NCBI RefSeq assembly: GCF_003573695.1
Contig: NC_039364.1
Location: 67,600,256-67,664,255 of the forward strand
Direction: 5' to 3'
Origin: Papaver somniferum
Taxonomy: Eukaryota; Streptophyta; Magnoliopsida; Ranunculales; Papaveraceae
Length of the DNA: 64,000 nt
A program made the position numbers and the translations under genes. The notes below the pieces were generated by a model that did not search any database, was not told where the DNA came from, and saw only the letters and a program-made list of their open reading frames with translations. Every line of letters starts with the position of its first letter. The stretch's first letter is position 1. Shown one piece after another: positions 1-11,037 of the stretch.

Positions 1-470
1 CGTGAATGGATCTTTGTGACACAAAGGCACTCTGATATGAACTTATCAAAAATGGGAGTATAGGTCTTATACGATTCACCAGTATCTTTGAAATGATTTT
101 ATACGTGACATTACATAACCCTATTGGCCTAAATTGGGATGGTTTTGAGGGGTGATCAATCTTTGGGATCAACGTGAGGTTAGTATGATTCATGAGAGGG
201 TGAATACTAAGGGAAGTAAAGAAACTTCGAACCATCTCAATAAGCTGCGGTTGGGTTGTTTCCCAAAAAACTTCAAAAAACTTACTGGTATATCCATTTG
301 GTCCTGGGGCACGTTCCGATCCTATTGAGAAGGGCGCCTCTTTGATCTCCTCAGGAGTCACTTCAGTTGTTAGCATATTACATTGTTGAGGGGTTAACCT
401 TGGTGATACTGCTTCAAACAGGCTTTCGTCAATTACTGTATTGGGTGCAGTATACTGATCTGTGAAGTGC
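1..470 (-). pseudogene. LINE reverse transcriptase, N-terminal part
   Basis: On the minus strand the segment around 300-350 reads SERAPGPNGYTSKFF, the APGPDG-type motif at the start of LINE reverse transcriptases. The segment at 1-115 reads RPIGLCNVTYKIISKILVNR, the classical RPIsLCNv motif. The catalytic FADD box would lie left of the window edge. No long open frame remains, so this is a decayed fragment of the same ORF2 as the endonuclease. Confidence 0.85.
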
Positions 471-963
471 TCAATCATGAGATCGATAATTTCTGCCTTA
501 TCTGTAATCCAGTTGTTTTGATGATCCTGGAATTGTTGTATGTTGTTACAGCTTCTATGAATTGTAGCCTTGGTATGAAAGAAAGTTGTGTTGCGGTCTC
601 CAGATTGAAGCCATTGGATTCTGGATCTCTGTTGCCAGTAAGTTGCATGACAATCAAGTAGATTTAGGTGTTCAATACGGAGTTGCTTTCTTGTTGAATC
701 CAATTTTCCAATTCAATACCAGTTTGCGTCGCACATTGATGTTGAGCTGCTTTGATTTTCGCGGTCGATTTTTTAATCAATGTGGGAAGGTGACCGAAGT
801 TGATCTTGTTCCATTCTGTTAAGGCTTCGCTGGTTGATATGAGTTTGAGCTGGAGGTTTAAGGGTGGATCCGAGTCATGTAGCTTATCCCATGCCGAGTT
901 AACTACTTGATGAAGCTGAGGATGAGATAGCCATAAGTGCTCAAATTTGTAATTCTTGTTTCC

Positions 964-1471
964 TTACCAGTCTAAAGCTTTTGTCTGAAGTAGAATAGGA
1001 GCATGATCTGACGCTATTCGCGGAAGATGAGTGACTCCGGCGTGAGGGTTGGCAGTTCTCCAGTATTGGTTTGCTATTGCTCGATCGAGTCTTTCCTGGA
1101 TGTTGTCCTGTCCTTGTTGATTGTTCGTCCATGTGAATGGATCCCCTCTGAAACCAAGATCAATGTATCCCATCTGATCCATTAAGTTGAGAAAAGGTTG
1201 CATTTGTGCATAAGTAACTGGCCTGCCTCCTTTTTTCTCTGATTGGTCCATCACTTCATTGAAGTCTCCCAAGAGTAGACAAGGTGTCGAAGAGTTGGGA
1301 AAAATTGCTGGGAAGTATTCCCAAAAGATTTTCCTTGGGTGTGGGTGTGGAGGGCCATACATACATGTGCAAAATCAAGGCTGGGCTGGAGGTGTGATGA
1401 GCGCATGGATGTAGTTTTGGGACTTCAAGATGTTTTGGACATTAACCTCTTTTTTCCATAATAGACACAAG

Positions 1472-1502
<31 letters not shown>

Positions 1503-1664
1503 TTCTACCTAATTTAGGAACGGAGCAATGGTTTTGAAATTGTAGTGTTTCCTTCCGAAAGGAACAAAATAGTTGATTTATACATCAAGATAAGTTCACG
1601 AAGGTGTTGAATTCTTGTTGGTTGGTTGGTTTAAACTCTGACAATTCCAAGCGAAAATGGTCAT
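964..1664 (-). pseudogene. LINE ORF2 endonuclease domain (broken)
   Basis: The open part (964-1362) carries the APE-type endonuclease signatures: YGPPHP near the start, LLGDFNEV (the metal-binding GDFN motif), DLGFRGDPFTWTNNQ, and ASDHAPIL near the end (the catalytic SDH motif). Upstream, beyond 1362, coding similarity continues as GGLCLLWKKEV and an N-terminal AWNCQSLN segment, but in-frame stops interrupt it. This domain nicks target DNA for target-primed reverse transcription. It is recognised from its motifs only. Confidence 0.85.
1472..1502. repeat. Poly-C homopolymer, 31 bases
   Basis: An uninterrupted run of C (G on the coding strand of the LINE) sits exactly where the ORF2 reading frame has its glycine-rich GGLCLLW motif. 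A short G run was probably the seed that expanded. Long C runs also collapse or expand in sequencing, so the exact length may be an assembly artefact. Confidence 0.9.
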
Positions 1665-3330
1665 ATTTGTGGGTTGAAATGGGACGGAAAATGGAGACTG
1701 AAGTTGGATATTACTTGGTGTACATGAGAAGGTTTAAATGGTCGGTGAAAATTTTATTTTAGAATAGTTGGATAAATTACGCTGGATATTATGGTTAGAT
1801 TTTAGAAAAATTAATATGGCTAAAATTGAAAACAACTTTCTAATTTATAATTGGACTTTTGAAGAGATTAAAACAAATCACCGAAAATGAACTATCAAAA
1901 CTAAAGATCAGAATAGTGTGGATAGGAAAATTGGAATGTTGGAGTGCCTTACCTGCACCGAAAGCGAGACCAGGAGTAGTCGACAACATGGGTATAAGAG
2001 GCATGTAAAAATCTGATGGATTAGATCAAAATAGAAAAACCTCCCGACGAAGACGATTTTGAAACCAAACCGCCTAAAAGAAAATAACTTTGTCCGAATA
2101 TAAAAAGAATAAATTTAATTCCCTCAAGCACCGATAAAAATTGAAAACCATTTTCTCTAAGAGGGTTGACCTTCGACGTAAGGAGTCCAAAAATTGAAAG
2201 AACCCGATAAAACTAGCCAAAATACGAGGTGGGTCTAAATCAAGGAGAAAACCAAGAAAAGCCTTTCAAACTAATAGGCCCAAAAACCCACGAGCATCAC
2301 TACATGAACTTACCTTGGTCCCAACTCGTTTCCAACTAAAAGACACCAACACGTGGCAACAAAACCTAGGGACATAAGCAATTAATAAGGACCTAATACG
2401 CGTCAACACGCGGCGACATTACCTGCCGACAGCAGCAAACAGCAAGGGGACTTCTCGAGACAAAACTTCGAGATCAAGAAAAATGTTGACAATTTCTTAC
2501 AAACCGATTTAACAAGTACTAACACGGCCGATTTAATTCGGTCATCTTCTCCGGAAAAAATAAAGGACAGGAGAACCATTACATTTCCTTCTGCTAAGAA
2601 AATTACAACCCGTAGAGTAACCTTGATTCGATAATTAAAATTGCTTCTTCATTAACTTTCACTACCACAGATGTAATTACTAAGATACATCTCCAAACAG
2701 CATCCAATAAAACTCGAGTAAAATAAAAATCCAACAGTGAAGACCCAACAAGTATCAGCATCCCCCAAAAGTAAAGCAGGAATTTAAAAATTGGACCTAA
2801 CTTCATCAAATCAAGCCAACCCAAGAATAAAATCCGTGAAATGGAGAGGGTATTAAACTATAAAATTACACACAGAAAAGCATCACAAGAAGAATCGCCG
2901 GGAAAAAAGAAAAGATAACCTAATCCATCATTTGGCGTTATAACAAAATCACCCAATTGAACAACTAACCTGATTCGGTCCCTCCCGGCAGACAGGTCCG
3001 GCATCCCAGTAGGGAACTACTCGCGACTCGCCATCAGAAGATCGTAGCTTCGTTTTAACTCGGAAGAGAGAAAGAAGATACTCACTTGTTTAACACTCCT
3101 TTGCATAAAGATTATTAGTATGAAATGATATCTTTGCCTTTCTCTCCAAAACAAAATCAAACGGATAAAGAAGAAGAAGAAAAAAGGTACGAGAGAGTAC
3201 TTGAAGTGATCCGGAAGAAATGATCCAGAAGACACTGATACAGGATAGGTGTTTTGCCGTTTTACGTTCGCTTCAAGTTTTATACTCTTTGTGGGTTATA
3301 GACATGATACGAATTGACATACTCGGTTAA
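1665..3330. other. Unresolved sequence between LINE ORF2 and CACTA transposase
   Basis: No open frame longer than about 73 codons and no recognisable domain. On the minus strand several stretches (for example 1930-2000 and 2160-2480) stay open for tens of codons, and the orientation and position suit a decayed LINE ORF1 and 5' UTR. I cannot identify a zinc knuckle or other signature. The 3000-3240 part has a gene-leader look (mixed GC, CT-rich on the minus strand), but no gene could be built from it. Confidence 0.4.
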
Positions 3331-5494
3331 TTAAGCTGCTAATACTAGCACTAATACGTGTAAAACCACCTTTGCATTGCTAACATCCGCAAAAGGTACG
3401 AGGATCGACAGGGCAACATTTTTACCTCCGCTTCGGGGCAGCCAAATCTCAGGATCGTTGAGCTCCGGTGAACTTGTACCAACATTGTTGCGAAGATTGG
3501 TACAAAAATTTGAAGGCACCTTTAAATTCTTCAAAACTGTACAGAAAGCAAAATTTTTGCCCTTTGTTAAGGCAAAATATCCATCTTTCATTGTTGCTTT
3601 ACCCGTCTTGTCATCTACTTTCAACCATAACCACTTTTTAATCCCCATAGCTTCCATATATTTACGTGCACTATGACCATCTTTTGACTACAATGTGCTT
3701 AGTTATATTCTTCTCGGTATGCATAACATTTGTACAATGTCGGACTGCATTAATTCCCCAATATGGCAAATCATAAAGGATAGACCTTCGATAAAATAGC
3801 AAGTGATCTGAAATTTCTTCACCTACATCCCCTTCAGCTCATCTTTTACGTTTTTTTTATGGTGTTTTTCCCTTACCCTGTTTGGTTTTCAAATTAGATA
3901 CCATTTCTTGAAATTGCAATCCTGTTAGTGGCCATGGATCTTTACCGTGTTCTACTCCACCGAAGTTTGTTTTATCATCTCTAAACTTGTGTCTGGATGA
4001 CAGCCATCTTCGATGTCCCATATAACATAGCTTCTTACAATACGACAACCACTCAACAACTGTTTCTTCTCCACAAGTTGGACAAGCTAAACACCCATGA
4101 GTTACACATCCATAAAGAACCCCTAATGCTGGAAAGTCATGAATTTCCCATAACAACCTAGCTCTCATCAGAAATTCAGAATTAGTGAAGCTGTCAAAAG
4201 TCATAACACCTTCATTCCATAACTCTTTCAACTCTTCTATCAATGATTGTAAGTAAACATCGATACGTTTACTTGGTGCTCTCAAGCCTGATATCAACAA
4301 ACATAACATAGAGAACTCCCGCTTCATACACATCGAAGGAGGAAGGTTGTACGGATAGAGAATCATCGGCCAACAACTGTAACTGAGACCAAAGCATCCA
4401 TTGGGGTTGAAGCCGTCAGTTGTTATCCTAAGAGTAATATTTTGTGCTCCCTTAGCAAACTCTAGACATAAATTATCCGCACAATGCCAAGCTGAAGAGT
4501 CCACAGGATGGCGCATTACACAAATATCTTTTTGTGCTCTAAAATGCCAAAGCATCGCCTCTGCTATCCATGGTATACTATAAAACCTTTTCAGCCTTGC
4601 AATTATTGGAAAATGACTCAACGTCTTCTGCGAAACTTGAGTAAGTTTTCTCTCATCATTGAAAACTCTTACATTCCGAGGTTCTTGACATACATGACAC
4701 TTCAGCAATGAACTCTTATCCTTCCAATACAGTATACAATCATTTACATAAGCATCGTAAGTTACATAATACATCCCCAGCTCTTGAATCATCTTCTTGA
4801 TATCTGGAAACTTACATGGAAGGGTGTTTCCTTCGGGAAGCAACTCGTTCATCAATTCTAACATTGAATTAGTACCATTATATGAAATCCCATAATGAGT
4901 CTTTATGTTGTTCACCATTGTCGCTGCGTACAATGCTGACTTTCTTTTAGGACACTTAGGATATAATGGTTCTCTTTCCCGCTCAGCCGCTGATCTATTT
5001 TTCTTACAACACCTGCTGGTTCCGACATTTTCATCCACATCCATCTCTGCTCTAACATTCTCATCCACATCCAAACCTGCTGTAACATTCTCATCCACAT
5101 CCACACCTGCTGTAACATTCCCATCCACACCCACACCTGTTGTATCCCTATGTATTGACCGTGCTTCTTCTACTGAACTTTCCCCATGGTGACGCCATAT
5201 TGTATAGGCCAAACAAATACCATATTTGAGCAAATGCAATGATATCTCACTAAGTGAAACTGAACCTTTACCATTCATACAATGTCGAAAGGGACATGAA
5301 AATACAGTCCTCTCACCACCATTGTTCTTGGCAAACTGTATAAATGACCTCACACCTTGTACGTATTCACTAGACTTACGGTCACACATCATCCATTTCT
5401 TGTTCTCATCAGATGATATACTACCCTTCAAAACTGAATTTGCAAGATCGAACCAAGTACTTAGTCCTAGTGGTAGAGTTGCCAAGGCCCTCAA
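3331..5494 (-). pseudogene. CACTA TNP2-type transposase remnant
   Basis: The main open frame (3857-5494, 545 codons) starts with a Transpos_assoc-like region (about residues 30-110: KWMMCDRKSSEYVQGVRSFI, CPFRHCMNG, HLLKYGI, IWRHHGE). A TNP2/Transposase_21 region follows, with YDAYVNDCILYWKD, CHVCQEPR, RPHPVDS-like HPVDSSAW, TDGFNPNG and CLACPTCGEET. After the stop, TNP2-like coding continues in other frames: DLPYWGINAVRHCTNVMHTE near 3700-3800, and YFALTKGKNFAFCTVLKNLK at 3331-3657, the lead-in to the DUF4218 region. The RNase H-like catalytic core is incomplete and frames are shifted, so activity is not expected. TNP2 proteins cut at the CACTA termini. Confidence 0.85.
5022..5143 (-). repeat. 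33-bp in-frame minisatellite in the transposase frame
   Basis: About four copies of a 33-bp unit encode an acidic 11-residue repeat of the form (A)GVDVDENVTA, between the Transpos_assoc-like and TNP2-like regions. The unit length is a multiple of three, so the frame is kept. It probably forms a flexible linker. Confidence 0.85.
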
Positions 5495-5621
5495 GTTAAC
5501 GACATGAACATTCTCTAAAAGAATAGAGGATGAGCTACAAGTAGCTTTTTCTAAACACCACTAAGACTACTATCGTCATGCTCACAGAGATTCAATCAAG
5601 ATCAAAAGCAGACTTACAAAA
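5455..5621 (-). repeat. CACTA internal repeat, copy A
   Basis: About 150 bp running from the start of the transposase frame through its upstream region. It shares with copies B and C the blocks around gttgccgaagccct, gttaacgac, acaagtagcttt and atcatcatgctcac. It is cut by the solo LTR at 5622 and resumes after 8443 as acttactaagttc, which matches the same point in copy B. Confidence 0.75.
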
Positions 5622-8438
5622 TGAAAAGACGAGGGTACCCAAATACACCACAATATTTTTGTTTTCAACCTATAAGTCCTCTTACCGAAAGTGATCGTCT
5701 ATGGACAGAGTCGAGACAATACAACTAATCAGTATTCACACTTTGTGTGATTGTCTATGGATACGAGATCGAGACAATACGACTACCAAAGTTTGATACT
5801 TGATAATAGGTTCGTACTTAACCAAACTGTATAGGATCACTATCATGTATATCAGAGTTAACGTTTGTGTAATTTACTTTAGATTATATAAAAAAATATA
5901 ATTGCGGAAAACAAAAGTAAGTCACACGGCAAGATTTTGTTAACGAGGAAAACTGCAAGTGCAAAAAAAAACCGGGACCTAGTCCAGAATTGAATACCCT
6001 CAGAATTAAGCCGTTATACAAAATCTACACCAACTTCGTATAGTTGAGACCAAGCAACTACCTATAGTTCACTTAGTTTCCTCAGTATCCCTGCGCTTAC
6101 GACTTCGAAGGTCACGCACTGGTACAATTCCTTTGGATTGTATTCCAAACAGTAAAGGAACAACAAATCTGTCTAGTAAAAACTCTATTGATTCTTTCAA
6201 GATAAAGATATCTCAAGTCATACGCAAAGGTTCTTCCATTTAATCTAATAAACTCCTTTGCTTGGTTAGATAAATTTATCCAATAACTACAAAAGCGGTT
6301 AAGTTTAGATTCATAATCAATCAATATAGATCTCGACGAGAAACTATAAAGTGATGCCGATCTCAGGAAACTAATCAATCGAATAAATCCGATTCTAGTT
6401 GGATCCCAGCCGATCAAGGTTTGTGTACACACAAATATATGAGAACTAAATAAGAAATCTTCTTCGTCTTCAGATCTTCTTTAATCTTCAATAATAACCT
6501 GCACAACACCATTTGAATCTTTTGTGATCAATTACACATAAAACGGAGTCTGTTAACAATGGATGTCTTTAGATCTACAAAAAGTTCTAAAGATCCCGTC
6601 GATACTTTTATCTAGTTTGAATGAATCTTATATCAGAAGAGAAGATTCTCAAGAATAAACAAACAAGGTGCAATCAAAGTTTAAACAACCATTAGTCAAT
6701 CAAATCAACCGAAAACTAATAACACTGCAATTATCTAGTTTTCCACCAACGGTACTCATAGAGCTTCTTGATCCCACAGAAGTCTTTAAACGAGCGTTCA
6801 TAAGAGATTTCACCTAATTAGGATATTTTCCTCTCCGATTAGACGGCTCCACCGGAAACAACAAGAGCTGAAGTTTGCCTGGCTCTTAGGATAGTTTGCT
6901 AGAAATGTAAACTTAGGTATTTATAGACCAAGAATGGTTGGGCACCAAGAAATTTTCAAAACCGAAAATATTCTCAAGATATGCAATGAATAAAAAAAAT
7001 CGGTTTTCCTAATTCTAATAAATGCTTGTCCAAAATTTCCGAAATCTCTCAATAGAAAATCTCCAATTAGTAATTGCACATTACTAATTTTTATTCTCTA
7101 GAGATATGTATTTAATTGCTGGTAATCAAAGCATATAAAACCAAAAACCTTAATCAAAAGATTCTCAATTTATTTCGGCACATGATCTCCTTGAGTACTA
7201 AGGAATATCTTTGAACAATAAATGATAAGAGTTATTGTACGTGTTCAAAGTATGTTGACATCTCTTCATTGTAAATCCATATTCATATTTACATGGATTT
7301 ACATTCTTGGAAATCGGTCATACCACACTTCCAAATAAGTTTATAATTAGTTCACTTGTATTCCAAGACAACTATGTGATTGATCAAATATCAAATCACA
7401 TACATGGGTTCAATCGGTTCTACCAATTACTAGGATCTATTATACCTCAATATGGAAATACTTGTGATCGGTCACACAAGTTACCAGGACCAGTTACATC
7501 AGTTACCAGGATCGGTTACCATATTCCCATGGTATTGCTTGTGATCGGTTACACCAGTTACCAAGACCGGTTACACCAGTTACCAGGACCAGTTACCAAT
7601 TACAAGGATCGATTACACAATAATTCCTGATCGGTCTCACCAAAAACTAGGATCGGTCACACCAATTACAAATATCGATCATACCATCTCATGGTGATTA
7701 CTTAGGATGGATTACACCAATTAATAAAAACTAGTCATACCAAATCATAAGTCAGACATTGTGATTAGTTATACCAAGATACATAACATAGGTATGATCG
7801 GTTTTACCATCTCACACATATTGGTAATCAAAGATTGTGCAATGAATAATCGTACCAATAAGCCTAATCATTTCCCTTTCGATTCATAAAACAAGTTCAT
7901 GAATGTACTTCCTTTAAAAGAATGTAAAACATTGTTTCCTAGGATGAAATCTTCACCATAACCCATTCACATAATCATAACAGTATATACGAGATTATGT
8001 CGATGTCATATCTACGAAGTTCAAAAGATAAGCGTTATACTTTGTAGTTTAATTCCCTAATACTATGATCATACAAATATGACCGTGTCACATCACTAGA
8101 GTATTATAAAATATGTACACTATATACAGCCTCGCAGTTATGTTTTCAATAAAGCATGACTTGAAAGATACGTTAGGAATGAAACAGTTCGAGTCAATAT
8201 TACTAACCTCAAGTGGAAGGATGAGGTCGTCGTCGTAGTTCGTTACTTCTTCACATTCTTCAGGTATTCAGAGTAATACTTGTATGTCTCAACATTCTTA
8301 GACTTTCTAGTCTAACCTAAACGAAGTTGACTCTAGTATATAATCAAGCGACTTTAGATGAGTTTTGACACAGTAAAATATGACAACCAAACTTGACATA
8401 CCAACGCTTGGTGAGTTTAACCGAGCTATGCACTAACA
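5622..8438 (-). mobile_element. Solo Copia-type LTR
   Basis: The left end is TGAAAAGACGAGGG and the right end GCACTAACA (minus strand TGTTAGTGC). A perfect 5-bp duplication CAAAA occurs at 5617-5621 and 8439-8443. The sequence matches the long LTRs of the Copia element at 8715-27267 over its whole length (about 2.8 kb). No internal region or second LTR flanks it, so it is a solo LTR left by LTR-LTR recombination. Small open frames inside it are not genes. A tattttatagacc-type TATA region on the plus strand near 6915 recurs in the family. Confidence 0.9.
7465..7690. repeat. Degenerate ~20-bp repeat array inside the LTR
   Basis: About ten loose copies of a unit like gatcggttacaccagttacc follow one another, with variants ggaccagttacc and ggatcgattacac. 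The same region is present but shorter and more diverged in the LTRs at 10960-11030, 18220-18400 and 26300-26560. Confidence 0.75.
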
Positions 8439-8497
8439 CAAAACTTACTAAGTTCATTTCATACAAACTCATAAAAATTCCTAAGTTCACAAATTAA

Positions 8498-8714
8498 ACA
8501 GAATAGTCCTGGTGGTTCAGGGTTGCCGAAGCCCTATACATTAACGACAACAATCTCCTCTCAGAGATGAGAGAATGAGCCATAATTTCACCACTAGAAC
8601 TATAATCATCATGCTCACTGAAAATCAATCAAGAACAAAGCATACTTACAAACTTCTTAAGTCAAATTCATAAAAACTTGTAAACAAAACATAATAACTA
8701 TTTATATTGATGTC
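8498..8714 (-). repeat. CACTA internal repeat, copy B
   Basis: It matches copy A (5455-5621 plus 8444 onward) and copy C (27550-27710). It lies between the solo LTR and the Copia element and ends at the Copia insertion point. Confidence 0.75.
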
Positions 8715-11037
8715 TGAAAAGATGAGGGTACCTAGGGGTGCACATACCCTACCCATACCCGCCAACCCTACCCTACCCGCCAGTTTTTTAACCGTATCCT
8801 ACCCTATCCACTATTTGGCGGGTAGGGTGGCAGGTAAAGATTTTCTTAACCGCCAGTAAACGGGTAGGGTGGCGGGTATAGGCCATATCCTACCCACCCT
8901 ACCTAGAAGTGCACATACCCTACTCCTACCCGCCTACCCTACCCTACCCGCCAGTTTTTTAACCGTATCCTACCCTATCCATTATTTGGCGGGTAGGGTG
9001 GCGGGTAAAGATTTTCTTAACCGCCGGTAAACGGGTAGGGTGGCGGGTATAGGCCATATCCTACCCACCCTACCCGTTGTGCAGCCCTAAGGGTACCCAA
9101 ATATACCTCAATCTAAAAATTTTCCACCTATAAGTCCTTTGTCCGAAAGTGATTGTCTATGGACTGAGTCGAGACAATACAACTAATCGGTTCACATTTC
9201 GTGTGATCGTCTATGGATACGAGATCAAGACAATACGACAACAATATAACTTGTGTGATTGACTATGGATACAAGATCGAGACAATACAACAACGAAGTA
9301 TGATTACTTGATAATAGGTTCTGACTTAACCAAACACAATAGGATTGCTATCAAGTAATTAGGAATTAACGTTTGTGTATTTTACTTCTAATTATAATAA
9401 AAACAATTATAATTGCGGAAATAGAAAAGTAAAAGACACAACAAGATTTTGTTAACGAGGAAACCGCAAATGCAGAAAAACCCCGGGACCTTATCCAGAA
9501 TTGAATACTCTCAGGATTAATCCGATATACAAAATCTAAACCAACTTCGTATAGTTGAGACCAAGCAACTAAACCTATAGTTCACCTAGTTCCGTCTGTA
9601 TCCCTGCGCCTCCAACTTGTAAAAAGTCACGCACTTGGAACAATTTCTTTGGTTCGTATTCCAAACGGTAAAGGAACAACAAATCTATTCGGTAACAACT
9701 CTTTTCAAACAAGTGATATGAGTTTGGTAAAAGGCTCTTCCGTTTATCCCAATAAACTCCTTTGTCAGGTTCTTAGATCTATCTATCAATACAACTATCA
9801 AAGTAATTGTCTAGATTTTGCAATCAATACTCTTAGTCACAAAGACAATATATTGATGCCGATCTACTCAAATAATCAATCAAAATTATCACAAATATAA
9901 ACCGATTATAGTTGGACCCCAGCCGATCAAGTTTTGTGCACACCAAAGATTATGAACTCAAACAAGCAATCTTCTTTGTCTTCAAATCTTCTTAGATATT
10001 CAATAAACACCTGCACACAATCAACTTTAATCTCTTGTGATCAATCACACACATAACGGAGTCTGTTAACAATGGATTATCACAAGACGTCTTTAGATCT
10101 ACAAACAGTTTAAAGATCCCCGTTGAAACTTCGATCTAGTTTGAGTGAATCTTATATCCGAAGAGAAGATTCTCAAGCATAAACAAACTAGGTGCAATCA
10201 AAGTTCAACAACCGTTAGCCAATCAAATCAATCGAAAACTAATAATAAAGTGCAAAATTCTAGTTTCCCACCAACGGTACTCGTAAAGCTTCCCAATCCC
10301 AAAGAAGTCTTTGAAACGAGCGGTCGTAAGAGATTTCGCCTAATTAGGGTACTTTCCTCTGTGAATAGACGGCTCCACCAGTAACAACACAACTAGGTAG
10401 TTTTGCTGGCTCTGAGGATTAGTTTGCTTGAAATGCAAACTTCAATATTTATAGACCAAGGAAGTTTGGACACCAAGGAATTTCCAAAATCGAAAATATT
10501 CTCAAGATATGCAATATATTTCAAAATTCGGTTTTCATAATTCCTGGAAATGCTATGTCCAAATATTGACCGAAATCTCAGTAGAAAATCTCCAATTAGT
10601 AAATGCACAATACCAATTTTTATTTTCTAAAGATATGCATTTTAATTGCTGGAAATTAAAAGCATATAAAACTAAAAACCTAAATTAAAAGATTATCAAT
10701 TTATTTCGATTCGGGATTCTCCTTTAGTTATTAAGGAATATCTTTGAAAAATAAAAGATAAGAGTTACTGCACATGTTCAAAGTATGTCGACATCTTTAC
10801 TTTATAAATCCTTTTTCATATTTACAATCTTGGAACCGATTTGCCATACAACAAGTTTAGAATTGGTTCATCTGATTTACAAGAACTATGTGATTGATCA
10901 AAATCATTCATGGGTTTAACAGTTCTACCGAAACAAGTTTCGGTTCTACCTCGAAGTGGTTACTAGGATCGGTCACATTAGTTTCCAAAATATTGTTAAC
11001 TAAGTACCAGGATCGGCTACCACTTATTTATGGTACT
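8715..11037 (-). repeat. 3' LTR of the Copia-like element, first part
   Basis: The left portion of the element's 3' LTR (the left LTR, because the element is on the minus strand). It is interrupted at 8733 by the hAT MITE and cut at 11037 by the nested LTR element. Its sequence aligns with 24427-26400 of the other LTR. Confidence 0.88.
8733..9089. mobile_element. hAT-type MITE with internal 171-bp tandem duplication
   Basis: An exact 8-bp duplication AGGGTACC stands at 8725-8732 and 9090-9097. The terminal inverted repeats are TAGGGGTGCACA and (reversed) TAGGGCTGCACAA. The 8-bp duplication and the TAGGG ends fit hAT non-autonomous elements. The body is two tandem units with a 171-bp period, rich in CTACCCGCC and its complement GGCGGGTAG, so it can fold on itself. 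No coding capacity. Confidence 0.88.

Larger units (their letters stand above)
1..1664 (-). mobile_element. LINE (L1-type) fragment, ORF2 with endonuclease and reverse transcriptase
   Basis: Reading the minus strand from 1664 downwards gives the start of a plant LINE ORF2. The opening MTIFAWNCQSLN matches the usual first strand of the apurinic endonuclease. The endonuclease body follows, then the reverse transcriptase palm, ending at the window edge. Stops and frameshifts break the frame in several places, so the copy is dead. A 31-base C run lies inside the endonuclease part. The element continues beyond position 1, so its 3' end is not visible. The 5' UTR and ORF1 would be expected to the right, but I could not recognise them in 1665-3330. 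Confidence 0.85.

Noticed and set aside
2603..3235. Minus-strand frames 2603-2824 and 3017-3235 as genes
   Set aside because: Short, hydrophobic or low-complexity products with no motif in a region of likely decayed LINE sequence.
8739..9085. Interstitial telomere repeat (CCCTA-like)
   Set aside because: The pattern is CTACCCGCC with a 171-bp period inside a MITE, not CCCTAAA repeats.
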